Part shown: positions 44,301-52,837 of the stretch, in pieces
Layout: each line of letters begins with the position of its first letter
How positions within the stretch are numbered: the stretch's first letter is position 1
Origin: a bacterium HR17
GTDB lineage: Bacteria; Armatimonadota; Fervidibacteria; Fervidibacterales; Fervidibacteraceae
Direction: 5' to 3'
Length of the DNA: 60,027 bases
Assembly (NCBI GenBank): GCA_002898575.1
Contig: BEHT01000021.1
Span: 1-60,027 of the forward strand
Position numbers and translations under genes: made by a program
Notes under the pieces: model-generated
Seen by the model: only the letters and a program-made list of their open reading frames with translations
Told to the model about the DNA's origin: nothing
The model's database searches: none

Positions 44301-46047
44301 TTTCCAGGCGGACTTTCAATTTGGTGGGGCATTAGCAGTGCTTTACGACTTCGCCATCGCTATTGACAAAACTTTTGCGACGACAGCGAAAGCGCAACTG
44401 CAGCCGTCGCTGTTTTTGGAGCGGGCATTACCTGAAACGCTGATGTTGATGGACGAACCGCTGACGCCAACGATGCGGATGGTTCTGAGCAGACACGCTA
44501 TCATGCTGGACAACTATTTGCGCTACTTCGCAGCGCATCAAGGTCAAACGGGCGGGATGCTGTGGCAAGGATTGGGTTCACATTGTCAATGCGCTTTGCA
44601 CTCTATCGCCAGAAGTTTGCTCTTTTGGGGTAACTTCCTTGACGATTTATCCTTTTTGCGGGATGTTTTCGGCAAACTTTACACGCACCTAAATTATGCT
44701 TTGCCCAAGTTTGACCACGATGGCTTCTTAGCGAAGGGAGGTCTGGGGGGCGACCATCCTGGAACGCCTGGCATTGACCCGAAAATTGGGACACTGCCAA
44801 TGCGCTGGCTGTTGGCACACCTGACGGGCAAACCGATGGAACGAGCCTTGCACGATTTGCAACCGTTGATACAGCAATTGGAGCGAGGAACTGAAGCGGA
44901 AGCGATGCGGTTGCTCAGCGAAGGGGCAAATTTCGTTGCGCCTTTACTGTTGGCACTGGGCATTTACGAAACACAAAATTCAACGCTGCAATGGAGCGAA
45001 TTGCCGACAAGTCTGTGCTTTGAAGGCGAAGGGGTAGTGTGTTTGAAGTCCGATTGGTCGCCGACAATGACGGACATTTGCTTTGTTAGTGGGGTCCGCG
45101 ATGTCGCTTACCGCACGCAACCCAATCACCTGCAAATTTTCAAAGCGGGTCGGGTGCTCTTCGGCACGCCCGTCCATATTGTTGACCACGGCACGCCGAC
45201 ACCATCGTGGGCAAATGCTGTTGTCATCGGCGAAGGGTTGCCAAAAGAGTGGGCTGTAGCGATGGGTTATGCCCGTATGGACGAACGGCGCATCGTTAAC
45301 CGTTTTGCGCCTGAAGCGTTGTCCTATGCGCTGCGGGATTTTCGGCGGACAGGAATTGAACCAGAGAGTTATAGGGGCTGGTTTGCAGGGGGGCATGCAG
45401 GACCTGGCATCTACGACTTGACACTTCATTCCCACACGCGGCACCCCTTCATTTCGCAAGGGGCAATCGTAGCCTTTGCGACGCACACGGATTTTGACTA
45501 TGTTGCAGGCGATGCGACTAATGTTTGGCGAGTTGAAGAAGTGAGGGAAGTTTATCGGCAAGTTGTTTTCATCCGACCCGACATCCTCATCGTCTTTGAC
45601 CGCATCAAGTTGAGGCAACTGCGCCCGACGCAATGGTTAGCATCCACAGCACCCGAAGTGCGGATTGATGGTCGGAAGTTTCTCATCGTCAACCGTGATG
45701 CTTTTTTGCAAGGCATTGTTTTGTTGCCTGAGCAAGCGAGCATTGAAGCGTTGGGCGTGCAAACTTTTGCAGGTGGGCGAAAACAAAATCGGCTGCGCAT
45801 CACACCTAACGCACCATCGTTATCGGTCAACTATTTGGTTGTGCTTCAGACAGGCATCAGAGAAACCACACCGTTGGACGCGGAATTGGTCACGGAAGGG
45901 GAGATGATTGGAGCGAAGGTTCGTATCAATGGTCAAACCGTTACGACGCTTTTTCGCCTTGATGGGGCTGTTGGGGGTGAAGTGCGATTTGAGCGAAAGG
46001 GGCAAGAGCAGCGTTATTGTCTTCCTAACGATGGCTTGTGCGAATAG
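41332..46047 (+). CDS. secreted beta-propeller plus heparinase II/III-like protein
   Basis: A 1571-residue exported protein with signal peptide (RQRCSAFALLLISVTCLTGV). Residues ~120-560 are YVTN/YncE-like propeller blades (LHRLFVADGMNNRIVVLEAQ, KVYIADSQNNRIIVVNPQT, VVKNIPVGEMPIALNLFG). Residues ~560-870 are beta-sandwich linkers. Residues ~880-1200 are an alpha-helical toroid (HPRLLCRPEALPIIHRRIAQ). Residues ~1220-1480 are heparinase II/III-like beta sheet (SDWSPTMTDICFVSGVRD, VAYRTQPNHLQIFKAGRVLF, HPFISQGAIVAFATHTDFDY). It is likely a lyase or binding protein for acidic polysaccharide. The fusion of propeller and lyase-like parts is unusual. No frame break is seen. Confidence 0.8.
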   Translation: MRQRCSAFALLLISVTCLTGVMAMQKEQKFVVPESGKVAVWEAEKALMLGWQVIPHDGASGGAFVEPTADQPKPVLKFRFKVDKPTTIKVFPLWWRHGEQKTAVRFPSQVPYLRIQQMFEMAYPDPKSVTRLPFAIPARFGPDALDGDGERLFFTAPEVGRIGIVDLSTERIIGSIEVGGYLTDLILDRNLHRLFVADGMNNRIVVLEAQQGTRVAEVPVPELPYSLALHNGHLFVACMMAKKVVVLETKTLRKVHEIALPLPPQHVEVRGGQLLVWLVPAAYDAKTLTETEPDRLSFYPQHVFPENAYEPPCVWQTLRALQKGGVVRLFNRVSSFGSLWDGRFHVEPQVAVVRAGNKPTQLRIQWTLNPSQPREEVLDIAALVGEVNDQEALPDRYCVADGKFFFTLPSLGKVVCQPLEPDAKPILLDIGGHLTDMTAFSDGFWVGYRGFGAMSGKPLDKGEPFGVPMGKYVDVCLSFFPSPDIGRVYSPDSNHYPAKVYIADSQNNRIIVVNPQTLQVVKNIPVGEMPIALNLFGLDLFATCRKGQEVLVVDVRSDEIVRRCKLPAEPIYADVAKFQPSYTATEFRPPAEIDDAPIWYVAHFHPLAFRLSDFQQTQTDELTLVDAILYRSRQRFVWTDAQGREHQAFADNMHTIRFDSERWLDVSEVTDPKRQTEPAQLRSGDVPGTITIAVDGGVEHDWMRNIWMTPNERRFLINPPQHLWQQGIEPFSEFAKVFHEWNAPAFMVGAGEHVLTVTAHSPYACLDGLLVWRTLERTVQAQLFGATDDAVNDTLLPASVFASDEPVQFRLRLYAQTVQRLRCQWQVLHPVDGMVASGKLTLDVPVGKQREVLITPPLHRTGLFTLRVQLQSDEGTLLLERVFLRLPKLTHPRLLCRPEALPIIHRRIAQHRELFRRWRSWLEQHIDDADFLPKDWTSTGQNLGVELAKWRAIACLFVEWAMPRADGQRPLLQKLLPMLKGRASVSGWSSFQADFQFGGALAVLYDFAIAIDKTFATTAKAQLQPSLFLERALPETLMLMDEPLTPTMRMVLSRHAIMLDNYLRYFAAHQGQTGGMLWQGLGSHCQCALHSIARSLLFWGNFLDDLSFLRDVFGKLYTHLNYALPKFDHDGFLAKGGLGGDHPGTPGIDPKIGTLPMRWLLAHLTGKPMERALHDLQPLIQQLERGTEAEAMRLLSEGANFVAPLLLALGIYETQNSTLQWSELPTSLCFEGEGVVCLKSDWSPTMTDICFVSGVRDVAYRTQPNHLQIFKAGRVLFGTPVHIVDHGTPTPSWANAVVIGEGLPKEWAVAMGYARMDERRIVNRFAPEALSYALRDFRRTGIEPESYRGWFAGGHAGPGIYDLTLHSHTRHPFISQGAIVAFATHTDFDYVAGDATNVWRVEEVREVYRQVVFIRPDILIVFDRIKLRQLRPTQWLASTAPEVRIDGRKFLIVNRDAFLQGIVLLPEQASIEALGVQTFAGGRKQNRLRITPNAPSLSVNYLVVLQTGIRETTPLDAELVTEGEMIGAKVRINGQTVTTLFRLDGAVGGEVRFERKGQEQRYCLPNDGLCE

Positions 46048-46248
46048 GCGCAATCACAAGCGTGTATGATAATCGGTAGGCACATCTTTTTGATTTGACA
46101 CACCCCTCCCGAAAATTTGGGCATCATTTTGAATTGCATAATTCGTGCTGTGTTGGACGATGTAATTCTAAAGACGATGGACTAGCAGGGTTTGAAGGCT
46201 TGCGTTGCAGGTTTCTCTGCAAAGTCATTTTGAGCGAGGTGAAGAGAT

Positions 46249-48057
46249 GTGCTTGAGGTCAAAGATTTCCTTGCCCGCACTTTTGTCAACCCATCGGAAT
46301 TGACGATACGAGTGCAGCGTCTCCTTGAGCCGTTGCTCAAAGCCCCTGCGACAGCGGTGTCTAAAACGAATGAAGGGATGCAGTGGTGGCAGAAGACGGC
46401 AACACAAATGCGCCAGACCCTTTTGGAGCAAGTAGTATTGCGCGGTGTCCCTCAGCAATGGCAGCAAACTCCCCTCAAAGTGGAGTGGCTGGACACTTCA
46501 CTAGGCAACGGCTATCGCATTCGTAAGCTCCGCTACCAAGCCATCCCTGGCTTGTGGATTCCCGCACTCCTTTACGAGCCAACAATTGTCAAGCCATCAA
46601 CGCCGGCAGTGCTTTACCTGATAGGGCATGACAGTAAAGGCAAATCATCTGTTTACGCTCAAACTTTTTGCATTAACATGGCGAAGCGGGGCGTTTACGC
46701 TCTTAACCCTGAATGGTTTGGATTTGGGCAACTGGCACATCCCGAACTGGAACACGGGTGCATGAACCAATTGGATTTGTGCGGCGTGCGTGGCGTTTCG
46801 GTTTTCTATCTGAGCCTTAAGCGTGCTCTTGATGTGTTTCTTTCCTTGCCCCATGTTGATCCCAAACGAATTGGCGTGACGGGTTTATTGGGTGGGGACC
46901 GGACACACCTTGAACGGCGTCAGCAATTTTATCGCCGCGAACACATGGAAGAAGAAGCGAAAAAGGCGGCGGAGCTCGGCTACAAAGCCCTTTACCTTGA
47001 CTCTGGTTGGGACACCTCTCTCGCTTCGTCAATTTGGGCGGATGACCGATTGGGAAAGCAGAAAGATTTTGTGAAGATGCTGAAAGAACGCTACGGATTG
47101 TCATTAGCGCTGCACACGCCGCTGGCAGGTTGGTGCGATGTCAACGCCTACCCAATAGAGGCGAGGCGCAAAAGCAAGGACGGGCAAGTTTTGCCGTCGC
47201 TGTGCAGCGCTGCACCTGCTTACTTGCAAACGAAAGCAAAACGGTTGCTCAAATTGTGCGAAGATGGAGCAGTGTTTTTGATGTTTGACGGCAGCGCCTT
47301 CACGGGCGAATGCTACTACGCAACGCACGGTCATTCGCTGCCGTTGACGCGTCACGAGCATTGCCTTGTCTATCTCAAACTGACGCAAATTGTCAAGTGC
47401 AAGTTCCCGAAAGTGTTGATTGAGTTGCACGCCCCAATTGTGGCAGGCGTTACGGTTCGTTATGCCCCGACTTACTTTTTGCACAGTCTGCCTCACTCCT
47501 TTGATGAGTTATGGGGCTACGAGTTCATGTGGGACCCGATGGACGATTTGCTTAGCGGTCGGGCGTTGAGCCTTTACTATGTCCGCCTCGCCTACGACAT
47601 CCCAATTTACCTTCACATTGACCTGTGCAAAGACAACGAACATGCGCTGATATTTTGGTGGTATGCCAGCACTTGTCAGCATTTGGGTGTCGGCGGCAAG
47701 CATCCCGCCCCTAAAGTTTGGGAAGCGCACAAAAAAGCGATGCGAACTTACCGACGAATCAAACGCTTTTACACTCAAGGCAAACTTTACGAGCTTGACG
47801 AGACGGTGCATGCCCATGTTTTGCGAGACCGAAAACTTAAAACCAGAAACTCGATAGCCGTGCTCAGCATCTTCAAGTTGGCAACGACGGAAGTGGAACG
47901 GGAAATTCGATTTAAGCCAAGCGACATTGGGCTTCCTGATAACTTGCGCTTGCATTGCATCGGTGTTCCCTACCATCAAAAGGGCAGTGAGGTGACGCTT
48001 TGGGTCCGGCTGCCAGCGCTTGGTCATCAACTGGTGGAAGTGTTGGTAAGCAGATAG
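46249..48057 (+). CDS. chimeric protein: truncated alpha/beta-hydrolase esterase joined to glycosidase-like domain
   Basis: 602 residues. Up to ~216 it is an acetylxylan esterase-like alpha/beta hydrolase (LWIPALLYEPTIVKPSTPAV, then ALDVFLSLPHVDPKRIGVTG). At the nucleophile elbow the expected G-x-S-x-G reads GLLGG; TTG stands where TCG would give the Ser (codon 214). The esterase then stops, and from DRTHLERRQQ (217 on) a different protein follows: EAKKAAELGYKALYLDSGWD and VFLMFDGSAFTGECYYATHG resemble alpha-galactosidase-like (GH36-type) barrels. The catalytic Ser, Asp and His of the esterase are absent. GTG 46249 has GAGGTG upstream. Probably a deletion fusion of two neighbouring genes; the second half may still work. 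Confidence 0.7.
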   Translation: MLEVKDFLARTFVNPSELTIRVQRLLEPLLKAPATAVSKTNEGMQWWQKTATQMRQTLLEQVVLRGVPQQWQQTPLKVEWLDTSLGNGYRIRKLRYQAIPGLWIPALLYEPTIVKPSTPAVLYLIGHDSKGKSSVYAQTFCINMAKRGVYALNPEWFGFGQLAHPELEHGCMNQLDLCGVRGVSVFYLSLKRALDVFLSLPHVDPKRIGVTGLLGGDRTHLERRQQFYRREHMEEEAKKAAELGYKALYLDSGWDTSLASSIWADDRLGKQKDFVKMLKERYGLSLALHTPLAGWCDVNAYPIEARRKSKDGQVLPSLCSAAPAYLQTKAKRLLKLCEDGAVFLMFDGSAFTGECYYATHGHSLPLTRHEHCLVYLKLTQIVKCKFPKVLIELHAPIVAGVTVRYAPTYFLHSLPHSFDELWGYEFMWDPMDDLLSGRALSLYYVRLAYDIPIYLHIDLCKDNEHALIFWWYASTCQHLGVGGKHPAPKVWEAHKKAMRTYRRIKRFYTQGKLYELDETVHAHVLRDRKLKTRNSIAVLSIFKLATTEVEREIRFKPSDIGLPDNLRLHCIGVPYHQKGSEVTLWVRLPALGHQLVEVLVSR

Positions 48058-48208
48058 GCATCCTGCTCCGCTTTACTGCAAGGAGGAGTTCATCTTTGGT
48101 GTCAATGTTTGACAAGTAAGGGGCAGTGTGTTATCGTGTTACGGAGATTGGGGCTGAAAAATTACCCAACAAAGCAAAATTCGTTGAGAGTTGAGGTGAA
48201 AACGAGCG

Positions 48209-51200
48209 ATGTTGTGGAGGTGGCTCATTGTGGCGACAGTTGCTGCTTCAGTGTTGGCAGGAATGGCAAGTGCGTCAACGGGTTTCGTGCCGAAACCCGA
48301 ACATCCCCGTCTCGATTTTGAGCGAACTCAATGGCTCAATTTGAACGGCGTTTGGGAGTTCGCCTTTGACCCCAACGATGTCGGCATCAATGAGCGTTGG
48401 TTCGCACCTGACACCAAACCTTTCCCCCTTCGCATCGTCGTTCCCTTCCCGTGGGAAAGCAAACTTAGCGGAATTGAGCGGAAGGACTATAAAGGTGTCG
48501 CTTGGTATCGGAGAACTTTCACTGTCCCGAAAGATTGGCGAGGAAAGCGAATTTGGCTTTGTTTCGGCGCTGTTGATTGGCACGCAACAGTCTGGCTCAA
48601 CGGCGAAAAAGTCGGCGAACATGAAGGAGGCTACAGTGAATTTCGCTTTGACATCACCGATAAAATCCGTTTTGGCAAACCGAACCTGCTTGTCGTTCGA
48701 GTCGTTGATTTCACCGACCATGAAACCCCTATCGGAAAGCAAGTTGAGTGGTGGTATACGAGCACAAGTGGGATTTGGCAAACTGTCTGGCTTGAAGCGA
48801 CAGGGCAAGTGTGTGTCAAAAAGTTCCGCATCATCCCACTCGCTGACAAAAATCATGTGCCAACAGGCGAAGTGCAGTTTGAGGTTTGGTTGGATTGGGG
48901 AGAAAGGGACAAGACGAGAGAAGCAGTCACCGTTGAAATTCGCTCGCCAGAACGAAAATTCCATGCCGTGCAAGCGAAAGTCGCTGCTGGACAGGAAAAA
49001 GTGACCTTAAAGGTCAAAGTCCCTAACCCGCGATTTTGGACGCCTGAGAACCCTTCCCTTTACAACGCCGAAATTGTCGTCTATCCTGCATCCCGAACCC
49101 AACAACCTGCACTTGACATTGTTCGCACCTATTTCGGCATCCGCACGATTGCGTGGGGTAGATATGCGGGCAGCCAACACAGTTTCGTGTTGCTTAATGG
49201 CAAACCCATTTACATTCGCGGCGCTCTTGACCAATCCTTCAACCCCGATGGGATTTACACAGCGCCGAGCGACGAGTTTTTGCGCCGCGACATTGAATTG
49301 GCGAAAGCAGCAGGCTTCAACATGCTCCGAATTCACATCAAAGCGGATGAACCCAGAAGGTTGTATTGGGCGGACAAACTCGGGATACTCATTCAACAAG
49401 ATGCCCCCTGCTTTTACCGCATCAGCGAACGCGCCCGCCAAGCCTTTGAAAAAACACTGCGGGACATGATTGAGCGCGATTTCAGTCACCCGAGTATTTA
49501 TTGCTGGACTGTGTTCAACGAAGAGTGGGGCATCGGGAATTTGCGAACAGCGCCACGAGAACACCGAATTGATTGGGTGCTGAAGATGGTTGAACTTGTC
49601 CGCCAACTTGACCCAACTCGGCTCGTTCAAGACAACACAGGTTGGGCTCATTTGGTCACCGATTTGAATTCGTTCCACTGGTATGGTCGCGATGTTGATG
49701 GTTTTCGGCAACACTATCGGCGCATCAACGATGAACGCATTAAACCCGGCGACGATTGGAACTACATCGCAGGTTACAAGCAACGAGGCGAACCTTTTGT
49801 CAACAACGAATTTGGATATGTCGGCGCAGGCGATGGCGATAGCGATTGGAGTTGGGGCAACCTGTTCGTTGTGAACGCAATGCGAGCCTGCGACAAACTC
49901 GTCGGCTACACTTACACCGAGTTGACAGATATTGAGTGGGAACACAACGGGGTTTACGACTACGACCGAACACCCAAAGAGTTCGGCTACGATTTCTGGG
50001 CACCAGGCATGACAGTGCGGGATGTCTTTGCCGAGGATTTCCTTGTGTTGGATGTGCCAGCAATCAAATACGCCAAACCCGGCGAACAAGTTAAAGTGCC
50101 CGTCCTGTTTAGTCACATGAGTGGCAAATTGGAGGGCGAGGCTCCTGCCGAGCCGAAACTAACTCTAAAGTGGCAAGTCCGCTGGCTTGACAGATTTGGT
50201 AATTGGCATGAAAGCAAAGTTCAGTCTCGCAAATGCTCAAAAACGCCTGCTTACAAACTCACACCTCTCGGCGAGATTTCGTTCACATTGCCAAATGAGC
50301 CATCACTCGTCACCCTCGTTGCTTGGCTGGAAGACGCCAAAGGCAAGCGAGTGCACATCAACTACACACAATGGTGGGTGCGAGAGGAAAAAGAAGTGGC
50401 TCGTGCTGAACTTGTTGACAAAACCACATTGGCCCTGCGGTTTTCTCCAAACGACTGGGCTGAAAGCAAATTCAGCGAACTTGACATGCCAGAAGTGCCT
50501 ATTGACGGCAAGCATTACGGGCGAGGGCATGGTTTCGTTGAGTATCGGCTCAAGTTGCCTGAAGGCGTGGATTTGAGTAAAGCACAAACGCTAACGCTCA
50601 TCTGCGAAGTTGCAGCGAAGGCTGGACGCGAAAAAGTTGATTGGGCTGAACGAGTTAACCCTCAAGATTACCCGCAAACTGACGGCAAAAAGTTCCCGAC
50701 GACCGTCGAAGTTTCGCTCAACGGTGTGAAGGTTACGACTTGGGAATTGCCCGACGACCCTGCCGACGCTCGTGGTGTGCTCTCGCATTGGCGCGGGATT
50801 GAACGGGGCTCTTACGGCTACTTGATGACAGCAGAGATCAACTTGAACTCGCCCGAAGGAGTTGCAATTGTCAATAGGTGGCGTGAGACGGGACAATTAG
50901 TCATCAGGTTCACTGTGTCTTGGAACGCTGTCCATCGTGGCGGTTTGGCGATTTACGGCGAAACTATGGGCTGCTATCCTGTTGAGCCAACGGTTTTGCT
51001 GAAGTTCACTGAACCATTACCGTTGCCTGTAGGCTGGAGATCTCACGAGGCTGTCGCCGTTGAAAGTTTCCGCGAACGGTTGCAAGTTGTTTTGCCCTCA
51101 GCGCAGAGAGGCGGGGCTCAATGGCGATACACGACGGAGAGACCGCCCGAAAATTGGACGCAACCCGAATTTGATGATAGCGGCTGGAAAATTGGCACTT

Positions 51201-51529
51201 CAGGCTTTGGCAGGCATGGGACGCCCGGTGCCATTGTTCGGACAGAGTGGGCGACAAGCGACATCTGGTTGCGAACGAAAGTGGTGATGCCCAAGTTGTC
51301 GCCTAATGATGCTGTATGGCTTGAGGTTCACCACGACGAAGATTGCGAGATTTATGTCAATGGCAAATTGCTTTGGAGCGAGAGGGGTTACCTTACCCGC
51401 TACAAGATGGTTCGCTTAAGTCCCGAACAAATCGCTTTATTCCGCGAAAGCGAAAACATCATCGCCGTCCACTGCCGTCAAACCGTCGGCGGTCAGTTTA
51501 TTGATGTGGGAATTGTGTTAATGCGATAG
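48209..51529 (+). CDS. GH2 family glycoside hydrolase, secreted
   Basis: A 1106-residue enzyme with signal peptide (LWRWLIVATVAASVLAGMAS). Sugar-binding jelly roll: LNLNGVWEFAFDPND, WYRRTFTVPKDWRGKRIWL, VDWHATVWLNGEKVGEHEGG. Then an immunoglobulin-like domain and the TIM barrel: FNMLRIHIKADEPRRLYWAD, acid/base Glu438 in VFNEEWG, and candidate nucleophile Glu571 in YTYTELTDIEWE. The last ~120 residues form another carbohydrate-binding jelly roll (PENWTQPEFDDSGWKIGTSG, LEVHHDEDCEIYVNGKLLW). Likely a beta-galactosidase or beta-glucuronidase type exoenzyme; the sugar is not decided. A repeat-derived peptide, EGEAPAEP, interrupts a linker (50131-50155). Confidence 0.9.
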   Translation: MLWRWLIVATVAASVLAGMASASTGFVPKPEHPRLDFERTQWLNLNGVWEFAFDPNDVGINERWFAPDTKPFPLRIVVPFPWESKLSGIERKDYKGVAWYRRTFTVPKDWRGKRIWLCFGAVDWHATVWLNGEKVGEHEGGYSEFRFDITDKIRFGKPNLLVVRVVDFTDHETPIGKQVEWWYTSTSGIWQTVWLEATGQVCVKKFRIIPLADKNHVPTGEVQFEVWLDWGERDKTREAVTVEIRSPERKFHAVQAKVAAGQEKVTLKVKVPNPRFWTPENPSLYNAEIVVYPASRTQQPALDIVRTYFGIRTIAWGRYAGSQHSFVLLNGKPIYIRGALDQSFNPDGIYTAPSDEFLRRDIELAKAAGFNMLRIHIKADEPRRLYWADKLGILIQQDAPCFYRISERARQAFEKTLRDMIERDFSHPSIYCWTVFNEEWGIGNLRTAPREHRIDWVLKMVELVRQLDPTRLVQDNTGWAHLVTDLNSFHWYGRDVDGFRQHYRRINDERIKPGDDWNYIAGYKQRGEPFVNNEFGYVGAGDGDSDWSWGNLFVVNAMRACDKLVGYTYTELTDIEWEHNGVYDYDRTPKEFGYDFWAPGMTVRDVFAEDFLVLDVPAIKYAKPGEQVKVPVLFSHMSGKLEGEAPAEPKLTLKWQVRWLDRFGNWHESKVQSRKCSKTPAYKLTPLGEISFTLPNEPSLVTLVAWLEDAKGKRVHINYTQWWVREEKEVARAELVDKTTLALRFSPNDWAESKFSELDMPEVPIDGKHYGRGHGFVEYRLKLPEGVDLSKAQTLTLICEVAAKAGREKVDWAERVNPQDYPQTDGKKFPTTVEVSLNGVKVTTWELPDDPADARGVLSHWRGIERGSYGYLMTAEINLNSPEGVAIVNRWRETGQLVIRFTVSWNAVHRGGLAIYGETMGCYPVEPTVLLKFTEPLPLPVGWRSHEAVAVESFRERLQVVLPSAQRGGAQWRYTTERPPENWTQPEFDDSGWKIGTSGFGRHGTPGAIVRTEWATSDIWLRTKVVMPKLSPNDAVWLEVHHDEDCEIYVNGKLLWSERGYLTRYKMVRLSPEQIALFRESENIIAVHCRQTVGGQFIDVGIVLMR
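50131..50155. repeat. REP-like hairpin inserted within the GH2 gene
   Basis: The segment begins GGAGGGCGA and contains the perfect hairpin GGCTC-CTGCC-GAGCC (50140-50154). It encodes EGEAPAEP, in frame, between two beta domains. Its GGAGGGCG start and following GGCTC hairpin parallel the first half of the 62-bp element at 11303, so the two appear related. Confidence 0.65.
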
Positions 51530-51562
51530 GCATCGTCACTCTCACTTTAGTAATCAACGGCA

Positions 51563-52597
51563 CTACTCGTAATAACTCCCGACTGGAAAGGGTTCACCTT
51601 TTTGCAGTGCTTCAAAAATCTGTCTGGCAGACATTCGCACAAATTTGTTAGGGTCATTTAGAAACGCTTGAACGACAGGCAATGCTTGAGGGTCTCCAAT
51701 CGCACCCAGCACACTAAGGAGCAAATCAATACGCCAGTATTCCTTGACCTGATCACGCTTTCTGTGATAGTTTCTGAGATGTTCTGACACTATCGTGACA
51801 ACTTCCCCATTGTCGTCTTCGTCTGCCAACGCTTGCGCATCGCATATCCTTTCCATCGTTCCCGATTTTGCTGTTAGGAGGCGATGAAGGAGCACTTTTA
51901 TCCTTTGTCGCTTGCTCGGTATCTTGCTCAGTTCTATCTTCAATCTGGACGGGTAATCCAAATCAAACCTGAACCACCTTTCAACATCCCTTAGGGCGTT
52001 TTCATCATAACCCTTCTTCCTCATGGTGGCAATCAGGTCAGCAACATGGCGCAAAATCCAAATATATCCGCCTCTATGCGCCTCGTTTATCTTCTGCTCC
52101 TCAGTTACCCCATGATTGAGTTCCGAGGTATTGACATTAAATTTTTCGAGAAAGGATTTCACAACTTGCCGGGGGTCACGAGATGAGTTTAGAGATCCTA
52201 TCCGTGCAATTGCTGCTTTGAAAGTTATGAGGGGCTTCATATCTGTTAAGCCCCTTGTCCATGCCTTTTCGTCCCATTTTCGCTCCAGTTCTTTCAATCT
52301 TCCCAATGCTTCTTTTGCTTCCAATCTTCCTAAAGCGAGAGCAGCCGCAGACTGGACTCGGGGATCGGGATCCTCAAGTGCCTTGATGAGTTCAGGGATA
52401 CGATGCCTTGCTCCTTTCATACCCCATTGTCTAAATTTAGCGATTTTGCGTGCCTGTGCTAACATCTGTTGTGCCCTTAACGGCAAGTGCTCTTGTGCCA
52501 AGCAGTGTTGCCATTGCACCCATCCGAGTAAGACGAACAAAGTTACTAACAGCAATGTCCGTCCTGTAATGACCACATTTACCCAAATAACTTGCAT
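51563..52597 (-). CDS. exported HEAT-repeat protein A
   Basis: A 344-residue protein with an N-terminal hydrophobic export signal (GRTLLLVTLFVLLGWVQW). Repeat-like helix pairs follow: GARHRIPELIKALEDPDPRV with QSAAALALGRLEAKEALGRL, and near the C-terminus LSVLGAIGDPQALPVVQAFL with NDPNKFVRMSARQIFEALQ. The pattern (E/P-L-I..L.D..P.VR..AA.ALG) is the HEAT/PBS type. It is 40-50% similar by eye to HEAT protein B over its whole length. A scaffold or binding role is likely; no catalytic motif. Between the two lies a remnant of the upstream partner gene, showing tandem duplication. Confidence 0.75.
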   Translation of the reverse strand: MQVIWVNVVITGRTLLLVTLFVLLGWVQWQHCLAQEHLPLRAQQMLAQARKIAKFRQWGMKGARHRIPELIKALEDPDPRVQSAAALALGRLEAKEALGRLKELERKWDEKAWTRGLTDMKPLITFKAAIARIGSLNSSRDPRQVVKSFLEKFNVNTSELNHGVTEEQKINEAHRGGYIWILRHVADLIATMRKKGYDENALRDVERWFRFDLDYPSRLKIELSKIPSKRQRIKVLLHRLLTAKSGTMERICDAQALADEDDNGEVVTIVSEHLRNYHRKRDQVKEYWRIDLLLSVLGAIGDPQALPVVQAFLNDPNKFVRMSARQIFEALQKGEPFPVGSYYE

Positions 52598-52611
52598 GGT
52601 TGCGTCCCTCC

Positions 52612-52752
52612 TTATCGGACTAATATTGCGACTTCAACAGGGGTGAAATACCATGACGGTAATCCATGGTTTAACCCGTGTCCATCCGCCCAATCTTTAC
52701 CCTTATCTCCAAGGACACCCTTTTCATGGTGGGAGCAGTAGAGTTCTTTGTC
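52612..52752 (-). pseudogene. remnant: C-terminal end of a metallopeptidase-like gene
   Basis: On the minus strand this reads NDKELYCSHHEKGVLGDKGK followed by DWADGHGLNHG. It matches the end of the larger gene at 53897 (DEELYCSLQEYGKFGDKTKD, then WADDHGLNYGG). Nothing of the rest of that gene lies between HEAT B and HEAT A. The pattern is explained by duplication of a (partner gene + HEAT gene) unit followed by deletion of most of the second partner. Confidence 0.7.
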
Positions 52753-52837
52753 ATTGGTGAGTATGGCAAATTTTAGCACCGATACGCGAATGATTAACCG
52801 CCAGCGAATTGGATGCAGCCTGGCTTCAGTGTTAGGG

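Noticed and set aside
46095-46142. TTGACA and CATAAT considered as a promoter before the chimeric gene
   Set aside because: The spacing of about 36 bp is far from the 17 bp needed.
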